DNA from: UBA1429 sp964482225
GTDB lineage: Bacteria > Chloroflexota > Anaerolineae > UBA1429
Assembly: GCA_964482225.1 (NCBI GenBank)
Contig: CAYZWT010000012.1
Location: forward strand, 46,623-110,622
Direction of reading: 5' to 3'
DNA length: 64,000 bases
A program made the position numbers and the translations under genes. The notes below the pieces were generated by a model. That model was not told the origin of the DNA. It did no database searches and was given only the letters and a program-made list of their open reading frames with translations. This document shows positions 31,417 to 39,800 of the stretch, piece after piece. Positions within the stretch are counted from its first letter, which is position 1; each line of letters begins with the position of its first letter.

Positions 31417-32208
31417 ATGCAATGGGAGAACCTGACCTCAGCCGATTTTGCCCAAGCTGTTCAAGAGACGGGGGTTTGCCTGTTCACCATGGGCGTCATC
31501 GAGCGCCATAGCGAGCACCTGCCCCTGGGCACCGACACCCTGAACGTCCACAAGATCGCCTGCCTGGCGGCGGAGCGTGAGCCCGCCGTGGTCTTTCCGG
31601 CCTTTTACTTGGGCCAGATCTATGAGGCGCGCTGCTTTCCCGGCACCATCACCATCGAGCCCAAGCTGCTGCTGGCCCTGCTGGAGGGCATGCTGGACGA
31701 GATCGGGCGCAATGGCTTTCGCAAGATCATCATCGTCAACGGGCATGGCGGCAACAACGCCCTGATCCCGTTTTTGGCGCAGACCAGCCTGTGGCGCGAA
31801 AAGCCCTACGCCGTGTATGTGCCCCAGGGCCTCTCGCCCGCGCGCCAGGCCGCCTGGCGCGCGATCACCGAGAGCGAGTTCCACGGCCACGCCTGCGAGT
31901 GCGAGACCAGCGTGACCCTGGCCAACTATCCGGAGTTGGTGCACATGGAGCGGGTGCCCGCCGAGCCCGCGTTGCCCCTGGGGCGCCTGTCGCACCTGCC
32001 GCCCAATCACTCGGGCATAAGCTGGTATGCCAACCACCCGGAGCACTATGCCGGGGATGCGCGCACGGCCAGCGCCGAAAAGGGGCGACGATTGCGCCAG
32101 CTCCAGATAGACGCCCTGGCCGAGTTCATCGCCGCCGTCAAGGCCGATGAGACGGCGCCCGCGCTGCAGGCCGAGTTCTTTGCCCGCAACAACGGCCTGG
32201 CCCGCTGA
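31417..32208 (+). CDS. Creatininase family amidohydrolase
   Basis: 263-aa metal-dependent amidohydrolase. Family features: MGVIERHSEHLPLGTDT (Glu and His metal ligands; creatininase has a similar E-x-H-x-x-HLP), IIIVNGHGGNNALIP and GHACECETS (metal Glu). Family members hydrolyse creatinine, formamides in riboflavin or F420 synthesis, or mycofactocin precursor; none of those contexts is present. AAGGAGG precedes ATG 31417; upstream in-frame starts overlap the divergent gene. Substrate unknown. Confidence 0.88.
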   Translation: MQWENLTSADFAQAVQETGVCLFTMGVIERHSEHLPLGTDTLNVHKIACLAAEREPAVVFPAFYLGQIYEARCFPGTITIEPKLLLALLEGMLDEIGRNGFRKIIIVNGHGGNNALIPFLAQTSLWREKPYAVYVPQGLSPARQAAWRAITESEFHGHACECETSVTLANYPELVHMERVPAEPALPLGRLSHLPPNHSGISWYANHPEHYAGDARTASAEKGRRLRQLQIDALAEFIAAVKADETAPALQAEFFARNNGLAR

Positions 32209-32229
32209 GGGCGAGGCGAGGGAAAGCAG

Positions 32230-32259
32230 ACGAGCCCCTGGCCTGCGCCGGGGGCTCGT
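32230..32259. terminator. Hairpin between convergent genes
   Basis: ACGAGCCCC (32230-32238) pairs with GGGGCTCGT (32251-32259). It lies between the creatininase-family gene and pfkB and can act in both directions. Confidence 0.65.
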
Positions 32260-32283
32260 TCCTCGCAACCAAACGTTGGCAGA

Positions 32284-33225
32284 TCAGGGCAGCTCGATCT
32301 CGCGCTCGCGCAGGTAGGCCACCACCTCTGCAAACGTAGGGATGGGGGCGCGCCCGCCCAAGCGCTGGCATTTGAGCGCCGAGACGGCGGTGGAAAAGGT
32401 CGCCACGGTGCGCAGGTCCCACCCGTGCAGCAGCCCCACGATATAGGCGCCGTGGAACACATCGCCCGCGCCGGTGGTATCCACCACGTCGCAGGCAAAG
32501 GCCGGGGTGTGGAACTGCTCGTCCTTGGTGACGGTATAGCTGCCATCGGCGCCCTCGGTCTGCACCACGATGCGGGGGCCCATCTCCAGGATGCGCCTGC
32601 CCGCCTCGTACAGGTCCTCGATGCCGCCCGAAAGGGCGCGGCCAAAGCCCTCGCCGCAGATCAGGACGTCCACATAGGGCGCCAACTCGCGGTAATAGGG
32701 CCGCACGTCGGGCTCTTGTGTCTTGCTGCCATCAATCACCACGGTCTTGCCCGCCTCGCGCATCCACTTGGCGGCCTGTAGGGCGGCCTCCGGGTGAAAG
32801 CCCTCCAGGTGCAAATAGTCGGCGGAGAGGATATAGCCCTTGTCCAGCTCTTCCGGCTTGAGCAGGTTCTGGCGTGGGCGCCCGAACCCGGAAAAGGTGC
32901 GCTCGCCCGTGCGCGCATCCACATAGACGATCACCACCTGGTCTTCGGGCGCATCGCGCCGCAGCAGGTGCGAGATGTCCACGCCATATTCCGCCAGCAA
33001 CTCGACCTTGAGATCGGCCACGCGGTCATTGCCGGCGGTGCCGATAAAGCCCACGTTGGCGCCCAGGCGCGCCGCCGCGCACATGGCGGTGCCCACAGGG
33101 CCGCCGCCATCAAAGCTAAAGGCGTCAATGCGGGCGCCATGCTCCCAGGTGGGCATGTCGCCCAGGCGGATCAGCACATCCAGGGTGGTGAGCCCCAGAC
33201 CGACGATCTGGTTCTTGCGCGTCAT
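32284..33225 (-). CDS. PfkB family carbohydrate kinase (copy 1)
   Basis: Ribokinase-like kinase of 313 aa. N-terminal substrate motif: DGGGPVGTAMCAAARLG; C-terminal signature with the catalytic Asp: DTTGAGDVFHGAY. It ends the LacI-headed operon, 8 bases after the isomerase-like gene 33234. It is clearly paralogous to the kinase at 35624 (shared MPTWE, SADYLHL, GFH, VDVLICGEGFG and VVQTEGA-SYTVTKDE segments). In a tagatose- or fuculose-like pathway it would phosphorylate the ketose before aldol cleavage. Confidence 0.93.
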   Translation of the reverse strand: MTRKNQIVGLGLTTLDVLIRLGDMPTWEHGARIDAFSFDGGGPVGTAMCAAARLGANVGFIGTAGNDRVADLKVELLAEYGVDISHLLRRDAPEDQVVIVYVDARTGERTFSGFGRPRQNLLKPEELDKGYILSADYLHLEGFHPEAALQAAKWMREAGKTVVIDGSKTQEPDVRPYYRELAPYVDVLICGEGFGRALSGGIEDLYEAGRRILEMGPRIVVQTEGADGSYTVTKDEQFHTPAFACDVVDTTGAGDVFHGAYIVGLLHGWDLRTVATFSTAVSALKCQRLGGRAPIPTFAEVVAYLREREIELP

Positions 33226-33233
33226 GGCCCGCC

Positions 33234-34688
33234 CTACTCCACAACCACGGGCTCGATGCCCAGGAACAGGCAGACCTCCAGCAGCACATCCACCTGGTCG
33301 CCGTGGATCATGTTGGCATGGTGGATGAACCCTTCCTCCACCAGCACGCGGTACAGGTGGGAATGATCGCTCACCTCGACCCAGGCCCAGGTGCCCGCCA
33401 GATCCTCATCGGAGGCGATGATCTCGCCGGTGGCGATGAGCATCTTCCACTCGCCATCATACTCGGCCAACCGGCAAAAGGTGACGGGGCCGGGCTTGAT
33501 CTGGAACTGGTACAGACCGGCAGCGGGATCGTTCTCTTTGGCGGGCAGCTCGCCCGTCATGTTTGGGCGGGCGCGCAGGCCGGTCTTGGCCGGATTGGCG
33601 GCCAGGCTGGCGGGGGCGTTGCCGCAGTGCCAGGCCAGCAGCCAGTTCTCGTTCTCGCGGTGCTGGATGGTCCAGTCAATGAAATGCGGGATCACCTCTC
33701 CGCGCGCGGCGGCGTACTGCGCCAACATGGCCAGCGAGCCCAGCACATCGGTCTCGCAGGCGGTCAGCAGGCCCTGCTCGGTCAGGCGGCCATAGCTGGA
33801 GCAAACCGAGATGCCGAACAGGCTGCGGGCCGCGGGCCAACACTGGACGGCCATAGCCGAGAGTTTGTTCTGCTTCCAGAACTCGATCAGGGCCAACTCG
33901 AACTTGGCGGCGTTGACCAGATAGTCCTCCGCCACCGTCACCTCGGCCACCGAGTTGCGGATCTCGCTCACGCGGGCCAACACGGCGGGATCGTCGTCGG
34001 CCAGGGCCTCGAACGTGGCCGAGAGGTCCGAGATATTGATGGGGATCACGTTCTGCCCAAACTTGTTGATCATGGCCACTTCGTTAAAGGCCACGGTCTC
34101 GAACGTGCCGGGGCGCACGCCCACCTGGCCGATGCGGGCGCCTTTGAGCGCCTTGACGGCCGAGCAAGCCCTGGCAAAGATGTCCACCTCTTCGGCAAAC
34201 TCTTCTTCCTCGGGGAAAAAGATGCCCGCATAGTAGAACGGGAGCTTGCGGCGATAGAGGCCCGAGGTGATGGACAGGTTGCCGCAATACGAATCGGACA
34301 GGCGGGCCAGGCTGGCGTCCTCCAGCGCGGGCGGCTCTTTGGTGGCCACCACCAGCACGGGCACGCCCAGCTCCTCGGCGATCTTGCTGCAAGAGCGCTC
34401 GTCGCCAAAGTTCAGCGAGCAGAGGATGACGCCATCCACGCCCTCGCGGCGAAAGTACTCGGCCACCACCTCGCCCTCGTCCAGGTTGGCCACCGCGCCG
34501 GTGGTGGTGTGGCCCTTGGCCCCGCAAAGGGTCTGGCCGTCGGGCGCCGCCGTCGGGTAGACCAGCTCAAAGCCCTCCATCGCCTCCAGGGCCTCGATGC
34601 AGCGGGTGCGCAGCTCGTCGCACCAGGGCGAGATGCCCCCGCGCGAACGAATGGTCGGCACGAACCCCAGTTTTACGTTGAAACTCAC
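33234..34688 (-). CDS. L-fucose/L-arabinose isomerase-like protein (paralogue B)
   Basis: 484-aa isomerase-like protein beginning with GTG and reading VSFNVKLGFVPTIRS. It shares with paralogue C SDSYCGNLSITSGLYRRK, GARIGQVGVRPGTFETVA, MAVQCWPA, ACETDVLGSLAMLAQY (metal-type Glu and Asp), HRENENWLLAWHCGNAP (His) and FIHHANMIHGDQVDVLLEV. The GTG at 34688 is preceded by GGGGGGA seven bases away; a GTG at 34715 would add nine residues but lies in a hairpin. It is expected to interconvert an aldose and a ketose with a divalent metal; the specific sugar is unknown. It sits between the aldolase and kinase 1. Confidence 0.85.
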   Translation of the reverse strand: MSFNVKLGFVPTIRSRGGISPWCDELRTRCIEALEAMEGFELVYPTAAPDGQTLCGAKGHTTTGAVANLDEGEVVAEYFRREGVDGVILCSLNFGDERSCSKIAEELGVPVLVVATKEPPALEDASLARLSDSYCGNLSITSGLYRRKLPFYYAGIFFPEEEEFAEEVDIFARACSAVKALKGARIGQVGVRPGTFETVAFNEVAMINKFGQNVIPINISDLSATFEALADDDPAVLARVSEIRNSVAEVTVAEDYLVNAAKFELALIEFWKQNKLSAMAVQCWPAARSLFGISVCSSYGRLTEQGLLTACETDVLGSLAMLAQYAAARGEVIPHFIDWTIQHRENENWLLAWHCGNAPASLAANPAKTGLRARPNMTGELPAKENDPAAGLYQFQIKPGPVTFCRLAEYDGEWKMLIATGEIIASDEDLAGTWAWVEVSDHSHLYRVLVEEGFIHHANMIHGDQVDVLLEVCLFLGIEPVVVE

Positions 34689-34711
34689 GATGAATCCCCC
34701 CAGTTGTGTTG

Positions 34712-34739
34712 CCACGCGGGCGCATGGGCGCCCGCGTGG
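34712..34739 (-). other. Intergenic hairpin within the operon
   Basis: CCACGCGGGCGC (34712-34723) pairs perfectly with 34728-34739 around ATGG. There is no T-run on either side, so it may stabilise or segment the mRNA between the aldolase and isomerase-like B. Confidence 0.55.
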
Positions 34740-34764
34740 TGTTCGCTATCGGTCAGGGCAGGCG

Positions 34765-35613
34765 TTAGGCCTTGCCCGTCGCTCCAAAGACATCGAGATA
34801 GTACTCGCTGCCCTCGCGAAAACCTTCGCGGATGGCGCCGGCCATGCCGAAAAAGCTCGGGGCCTCGCCCTTGGCGATCGCCAACATGCGCGCCGCCGAG
34901 CGGAGCGTCAGATCGGTAAAGATGTTGACTTTGGCGATGCCCAGGCTGATGGCCTGGCGGAACTGCTCGTCCGAGAGGCCCGAGCCGCCGTGCATCACCA
35001 ACGGGGTATCCACCCGGCTGCGGATCTCGGCCAGCAGCTCGTAATCCAGCTCGGGCGTGCCCTTGTACTGGCCGTGGGCGCTGCCGATGGCGATGGCCAA
35101 AAAGTCCACGCCGGTAGCCTCGACAAAGCGTTCCACGTCGTCCGGCTTGGTAAAGCCCTCGCGGCGGCTGCCAAAGTTCTCATAGTCGCTGCCCTGGCCC
35201 ACATGGCCCAGCTCAGCCTCGACCCCGACGCCCACGGCATGGGCGGCCCGCACGACCAGTCGGGTGGTCTCGATGTTCTCTTCGATGGGCAGCCGCGAGC
35301 CGTCGTACATCACGTCGGTAAAGCCCAGGCGGATGGCCTGAATGCAACGCTCAAAGCTCTCGCCATGATCCAGATAGATGGTGATGGGGACGCTGGCGTT
35401 CTTGGCACGCTCGACCAGGTAGGCGCACATCTCGGGGCCGCCGGGCCGGTCGAACATGCGCCCGCCGGTGCCCACGATGGTGGGGGCCTTTTTGGCCTCG
35501 GCGGCCTCAAAGATCCCGTCTGCGCCGAGCTTTTCAAAGATGTCGAACAGAGGGATGGCATAGCGCTCACGGCTGGCGCGCTTGAGTTCGTCCACGAATG
35601 ATACGAGTGGCAT
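34765..35613 (-). CDS. Class II fructose/tagatose-bisphosphate aldolase family protein
   Basis: Zinc-dependent aldolase of 282 aa. Motifs: AIPLFDIFEKLGADGIFEAAE, YLDHGESFERCIQAI (zinc His), GVEAELGHVGQG, FLAIAIGSAHGQYKG (His) and VMHGGSGLSDEQF with the phosphate loop. It resembles FbaA, GatY and KbaY and should split a ketose phosphate to DHAP plus an aldehyde. AGGAG precedes ATG 35613; the frame stays open upstream into pfkB but has no site. It lies in the LacI operon between kinase 2 and isomerase-like B, supplying the last step of an isomerase-kinase-aldolase route. Confidence 0.9.
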   Translation of the reverse strand: MPLVSFVDELKRASRERYAIPLFDIFEKLGADGIFEAAEAKKAPTIVGTGGRMFDRPGGPEMCAYLVERAKNASVPITIYLDHGESFERCIQAIRLGFTDVMYDGSRLPIEENIETTRLVVRAAHAVGVGVEAELGHVGQGSDYENFGSRREGFTKPDDVERFVEATGVDFLAIAIGSAHGQYKGTPELDYELLAEIRSRVDTPLVMHGGSGLSDEQFRQAISLGIAKVNIFTDLTLRSAARMLAIAKGEAPSFFGMAGAIREGFREGSEYYLDVFGATGKA

Positions 35614-35623
35614 TTGTCTACTC

Positions 35624-36553
35624 CTAAAAGCTGATGTTGCGTTCCGCGAGGAACGCCATAACCCGGTCGAAACTGGGGATGGGCCCGCGCCCACCCAGGC
35701 CGGTGCACTTGATGGCCGATACGGCTGTGGCAAACTGGGCCACCTGGGGCAGCCCCCAGCCGTGATGCAGCCCCACGATATAGGCCCCGTGAAAGACGTC
35801 GCCCGCTCCCGTGGTGTCCAATACCTCGACGGCAAAGGCGGGCGTGTGGAAACGCTCGTCCTTGGTGACGGTATAGCTGCCCCGGGCGCCCTCGGTCTGT
35901 ACCACGATGCGCGGGCCCATCCCCAGGATGGCCTCGCCCGCCTCGTACAGATCGCGCTTGCCGCTCAGGGCATAGCCAAAGCCCTCGCCGCAGATCAAGA
36001 CGTCCACCAGCGCGACCATCTCTTGCACCTGCGGGGGCACCGAGTCCGCCGACGTCTTGTGGCCGTCATAGACCACCGTCTTGCCCGCCTCCTTCATCCA
36101 CTTGGCAGCCTGCAGCCCCGCCTCATAGTGGAATCCGTCCAGGTGCAGGTAATCAGCGGAGAGGATATAGTCGCGATCGAGTTCCTCGGGCGAGAGCATC
36201 GCCATGCCCAGCCCCCGGAGACCGGCGAAGGTGCGCTCGCCGGTCTCTTGATCCACATACACGATCACGACCTGGCCCTCGGGGCCCTCCCGGCGCATGA
36301 CGCGGCTCACGTCCACGCCATATTCGGTGAGGAACGACATCTTGAGGTCGGCCACACGGTCGGTCCCGGCGGTGCCAAGATAGCCCGCCTCGACGCCCAG
36401 CCGCTGCACGGCCACGATGGCCGTGCCCACGGGGCCGCCGCCATCAAAGCGAAAGGCGCTGATCCGCCCGCCGCCCTCCCAGGTGGGCATGTCCTTCAGG
36501 CGGATGAGCACATCCAGACAGGCCAACCCTACCCCGACGACTGTTGGTGACAT
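35624..36553 (-). CDS. PfkB family carbohydrate kinase (copy 2)
   Basis: 309-aa ribokinase-like kinase, paralogue of the gene at 32284. DGGGPVGTAIVAVQRLG near the N-terminus binds sugar in this family, and DTTGAGDVFHGAYIVGLHHG supplies the catalytic Asp and anion hole. It lies 10 bases before the aldolase gene and 12 after isomerase-like C. The two kinases differ mostly in the residues after TGERTF (GLRGLGMAM here, GFGRPRQNL in copy 1), which may reflect different substrates. Confidence 0.93.
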   Translation of the reverse strand: MSPTVVGVGLACLDVLIRLKDMPTWEGGGRISAFRFDGGGPVGTAIVAVQRLGVEAGYLGTAGTDRVADLKMSFLTEYGVDVSRVMRREGPEGQVVIVYVDQETGERTFAGLRGLGMAMLSPEELDRDYILSADYLHLDGFHYEAGLQAAKWMKEAGKTVVYDGHKTSADSVPPQVQEMVALVDVLICGEGFGYALSGKRDLYEAGEAILGMGPRIVVQTEGARGSYTVTKDERFHTPAFAVEVLDTTGAGDVFHGAYIVGLHHGWGLPQVAQFATAVSAIKCTGLGGRGPIPSFDRVMAFLAERNISF

Positions 36554-36565
36554 GCTGCGCCTGGC

Positions 36566-38014
36566 CTACAGAACCACGACCGGCTCGATATCCAGGAACT
36601 CGCAGACCTCGAGCAGCACGTCAACCTGGTCGCCGTGGATCATGCTGGCGTGGTGGATAAAGCCCTCCTCCACCAGGGTGCGGTAGAGCTCGGCGTGATC
36701 CGTGACCTCGACCCATGACCAGGTGCCCGCCAAGTCCTCATCCGAGGGGACGATCTCGCCCGTGGCGATGAGCATCTTCCACTCGCCATCATACTCGGCC
36801 AACCGGCAGAAGGTAACCGGGCCAGGGGCGATCTGGAACTGGTACAGGCCGGCGGTGCCGTCGTGCTCCACGATCTCGCCCTCGCCCGTCATGTTGCGGC
36901 GGGAGCGCAGCGCCGTCTTGGTCGGATCGGCGGCCAGGCTCACCGGCGCATTGCCGCAGTGCCAGGCCAGCAACCAGTTCTCGTTCTCGCGGTGCTGGAT
37001 GGTCCAGTCAATGAAATGCGGCTTGATGCGCCCCATGCCGGCGTAATAGTTCACCATCATGGAGAGAGCGCCCACCACATCCACCTCGCAAGCGGTCAGC
37101 ATCTCGTTCTCGGTCAGGCGGCCATAGAGGGCGCACACCGAGATGCCCATCTCGCGGCCAATGGACGGCCAGCACTGGACGGCCATGGCCGAGAGCTTGT
37201 TCTCTTGCCAGAAGCGGCGCAGCGCCAGCTCTACCTTGGCCTCGTTGAGCAAATAGTCATCGGCCACGGTAATCTCGGCCACTGTGTCGCGGATATCCGC
37301 GATGATGGCCAGCACCTCGGGGTCGTCATCGGCCAGCGCCTTGGCCTGGGCCACGATGTCCGAGATATTGACGGGAATGACGTTCTGCTGGAATTTGTTG
37401 ATCATGGCCACTTCGTCATAGGCCACGGTCTCGAACGTGCCCGGGCGCACGCCCACCTGGCCGATGCGGGCGCCCTTGAGGGCCTTGACCACCGCCACGG
37501 CGGCGACAAAGATCTCGAACTCGTAGCGCAGCTCTTCGTCCTCCGGGAAAAAGATGCCCGCATAGCGGAAGGGGATGTCGCGGCGATAGAGACCCGAGGC
37601 CATGGACAGGTTGCCGCAGTACGAATCCGACACGCGGGCCAGGCTGGCGTTCTCTACGGCGGGCGGCTCTTTGGTGGCATAGAGCAGCACGGGCACGCCC
37701 AGCTTTTCGGCGATCTTGCTGGCCGAGCGCTCGTCGCCGAAATCCAGCGGGCAGAGCACGATGCCATCCACGCCCTGGCGGCGGAAGAACTCGGCCACGC
37801 CCTCGCCATCATCCAGGCCGCTGATAGCGCCGGTGCGGGTGGTGCCCTCAGCGGGATTGGGCGCGACGCCCTCCGGCGCGGCCTCGGGCACAACGACCTC
37901 GACGCCCTCGATGCTGCGCAGCACCGCCAGGCTCTCGTCGCGCATCTTGGCGCACCAGGGGCTAAAGAAGAAACGATACGACGGAACGAACCCCAACTTG
38001 ACCTTGACGCTCAT
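36566..38014 (-). CDS. L-fucose/L-arabinose isomerase-like protein (paralogue C)
   Basis: 482-aa protein, MSVKVKLGFVPSYRFF, close to paralogue B throughout. Shared motifs are SDSYCGNLSMASGLYRRD, GARIGQVGVRPGTFETVAYDE, MAVQCWP, ACEVDVVGALSMMVNYY, ENWLLAWHCGNAP and HHASMIHGDQVDVLLEV. GGAGGAAG precedes ATG 38014; an in-frame ATG four codons upstream is possible. First structural gene after lacI (72-base spacer). Expected activity: metal-dependent aldose-ketose isomerase. Confidence 0.85.
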   Translation of the reverse strand: MSVKVKLGFVPSYRFFFSPWCAKMRDESLAVLRSIEGVEVVVPEAAPEGVAPNPAEGTTRTGAISGLDDGEGVAEFFRRQGVDGIVLCPLDFGDERSASKIAEKLGVPVLLYATKEPPAVENASLARVSDSYCGNLSMASGLYRRDIPFRYAGIFFPEDEELRYEFEIFVAAVAVVKALKGARIGQVGVRPGTFETVAYDEVAMINKFQQNVIPVNISDIVAQAKALADDDPEVLAIIADIRDTVAEITVADDYLLNEAKVELALRRFWQENKLSAMAVQCWPSIGREMGISVCALYGRLTENEMLTACEVDVVGALSMMVNYYAGMGRIKPHFIDWTIQHRENENWLLAWHCGNAPVSLAADPTKTALRSRRNMTGEGEIVEHDGTAGLYQFQIAPGPVTFCRLAEYDGEWKMLIATGEIVPSDEDLAGTWSWVEVTDHAELYRTLVEEGFIHHASMIHGDQVDVLLEVCEFLDIEPVVVL

Positions 38015-38086
38015 GTCTTCCTCCATCAGAACGCGAACCCAAATCGCACAGACCCTATCAAACGACCCAACGCAACGCGGCGCGCC

Positions 38087-39112
38087 TCAGTGGCTAGCCC
38101 TCGGCGGCGCACACGAACTGCGCACGATCAGCTCGGTGGGGAGCACGTGATTCTCGGCGGGGATTTCTTCGCCCCCGCGCGCCCGCAGCAGCAAGTCAAA
38201 AGCCCGTTCCACCATCTCACTGGTCGGCTGGCGCACCGTGGTCAGCGGAGGGCTGCTGCGAGCCGCTGCATATAGATCGTCGAACCCCAACATCGAGATA
38301 TCCTCTGGGATGCGCAAGCCCTGCCCTTGCAGGGCGGCCATGGCGCCCAAGGCCATGGTATCGTTGGCGCTAAAGATCGCCGTTGGGAGTTCTGGCAGCT
38401 CGCACAGCGCCCGCGCCGCCTCATGCCCCGATTGCCAGGTCCAGCGACCCTCCTGCACCAGGCCCGCTTCCGGCTCGACGCCGACCTCTTGCAGCGCCTG
38501 TACATAGCCCCGGTAGCGCATGCGGTTCTGGTTCGAATCCGTGCCCGAGATGTAGGCAATGCGCCGGTGGCCCAGCTCGCACAGGTAACGCACCCCTGCC
38601 AGGGCCCCGCCATAGTTGTCTGAGGCGATGCAGGGCACGGCCCCTTGCGAGGTATCCTCCATCAGGGCCTCGACCACCACGGTGGGGATGCCCAGGGCGC
38701 GCACAAAGGGCAGATAGGTGGCCACAACGCGCGGCCCCATCACCATCAAAGAGCCGACGATGCCGTGGCCGATGAACTGGGTAAAGCCCATCTCACGGTC
38801 CACCATCGGGCGGGTGAGCACAATGATGCCCAGATCGAGGCGTTCGGCGATCTCGCCCACGTGAAAGATCATATCCAGGGCGCGAGGGTCAGTCATGCGG
38901 GGGATCACGACGCCCACGACGGAGCTATCTCCGGCGGCGAGGGAGCGCGCCGAGTAGTTGACCACATAGCCCAGCTCGGCGATGGCCTGGCGCACCCGGG
39001 CCTGCACCTCGGCGCTCACGCCCCGCTGGCCGTTGATCACGCGAGAGACCGTCTTGAACGAGACGCCTGCCCGGCTGGCCACATCCTTTATGGTCGGTCG
39101 TTTGTGAGCCAT
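38087..39112 (-). CDS. LacI family transcriptional regulator
   Basis: 341-aa sugar-responsive regulator. The N-terminal helix-turn-helix is RPTIKDVASRAGVSFKTVSRVINGQ, the hinge helix is SARSLAAGDSSVVGVVIP, and the rest is a periplasmic-binding-like effector domain (ASDNYGGALAGVRYLCELGHRRIAYISG, IFSANDTMALGAMAALQ, MLGFDDLYAA). GAGGAG precedes ATG 39112. It heads the isomerase-kinase-aldolase operon, and a perfect LacI-type palindrome overlaps its own promoter, so it probably represses the whole operon and itself until a sugar effector appears. Confidence 0.93.
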   Translation of the reverse strand: MAHKRPTIKDVASRAGVSFKTVSRVINGQRGVSAEVQARVRQAIAELGYVVNYSARSLAAGDSSVVGVVIPRMTDPRALDMIFHVGEIAERLDLGIIVLTRPMVDREMGFTQFIGHGIVGSLMVMGPRVVATYLPFVRALGIPTVVVEALMEDTSQGAVPCIASDNYGGALAGVRYLCELGHRRIAYISGTDSNQNRMRYRGYVQALQEVGVEPEAGLVQEGRWTWQSGHEAARALCELPELPTAIFSANDTMALGAMAALQGQGLRIPEDISMLGFDDLYAAARSSPPLTTVRQPTSEMVERAFDLLLRARGGEEIPAENHVLPTELIVRSSCAPPRASH

Positions 39113-39165
39113 GCACTCCTCGGCTGCGCTGGCGATAGGTCTGTCCTTGGCCTGCAAGCGCGGGC

Positions 39166-39194
39166 ATTGTAGCATTCGCTGACAACGTTGTCAA
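39166..39194 (-). promoter_or_regulatory. Promoter of the LacI operon
   Basis: On the minus strand a perfect TTGACA (39194-39189), 17-base spacer, TACAAT (39171-39166). Start near 39159, about 47 nt before lacI. Confidence 0.8.
39180..39193. promoter_or_regulatory. LacI-type operator
   Basis: TGACAACGTTGTCA is a perfect 14-bp palindrome with a central CG, the classic form for LacI/PurR proteins. It overlaps the -35 hexamer and spacer of the lacI promoter, so binding should block RNA polymerase. Confidence 0.75.
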
Positions 39195-39274
39195 CTAGGG
39201 CGCGCAGACCGCGATCGGCAAGAGTATAGCAGAACTGACGTGATTTGGGAACAGGCGCGGGAGCGAGTGCCCTA

Positions 39275-39669
39275 GTAACAGCTCAGAATTGAGGGAAGGC
39301 GAGAGGCCATCGTTCAACGAGTTGCTATAGGGGATGATTCCCCACCCATACGGGGAACCAACCCATCGTGAGTCAGGTGCAGCGGCAAGGCAGGTTGGAG
39401 GGCGGGCGTCTCGCCCGCCACGCTGCGTACGCATGCATGCGTACGCAGCGTCTGCCACCGACAAGCGGCCAATCTTGCACAGGGCCGAGTCCTTGACAAA
39501 GCAAGCTGCGCTTGCTTTGTTTGGTGCTTTGCCTTGAGCAAGGCTACGCCTTGCAGGCGGGCGAGACGCCCGCCCTCCATAGCCAAGTCTATGTGGTCAC
39601 CGATTGCAGGATAATGGCATCACCGCCCTGGACAGTCGAGAACTCGTCCTCCCAAATCTGAGCAGTCAA
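39275..39669. mobile_element. Non-autonomous inverted-repeat element, copy A (395 bp)
   Basis: The left end reads GTAACAGCTCAGAATTGAGG and the right end is a degenerate inverted copy. It is flanked by GTGCCCTA (39267-39274) and GTGCCCTG (39670-39677), an 8-bp duplication with one mismatch. Inside are GGCGGGCG/CGCCCGCC hairpins at both sides, a perfect 30-bp palindrome at 39421-39450 and an 11-bp hairpin at 39496-39520. There is no transposase gene. It shares ends and core with copies B and C. Confidence 0.85.
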
Positions 39670-39695
39670 GTGCCCTGGGCGAACTAGAACGCTTT

Positions 39696-39724
39696 TTGAC
39701 ACCAGCCCTTCTCCCAGATATAAT
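39696..39724 (+). promoter_or_regulatory. Full-consensus promoter of the rplU operon
   Basis: TTGACA (39696-39701), 17-base spacer, TATAAT (39719-39724). Both hexamers are perfect. Start near 39731, leaving a ~70-nt structured leader with GGGCCCGTCC/GGGA pairing options before rplU. Confidence 0.9.
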
Positions 39725-39800
39725 CACTTTTTGGTAGGCCGGGGGCCCGTCCGCACGGGATGTTGCCGGTCAAATGAGCAGGTTCCCGGAGGATAGAGGC

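Larger units (their letters stand above)
39113..39800. other. Intergenic region between lacI and rplU
   Basis: A 688-bp gene-free stretch. It contains the lacI promoter and operator (39166-39194), the 395-bp repeat element (39275-39669) and the rplU promoter (39696-39724). Short open frames here fall inside the repeat and have no ribosome sites. Confidence 0.7.

Noticed and set aside
38520..38560. tRNA T-loop-like sequence GGTTCGAATCC
   Set aside because: It lies inside the lacI coding region (SGTDSNQNRMR on the minus strand) and no anticodon arm or acceptor stem pairs around it.
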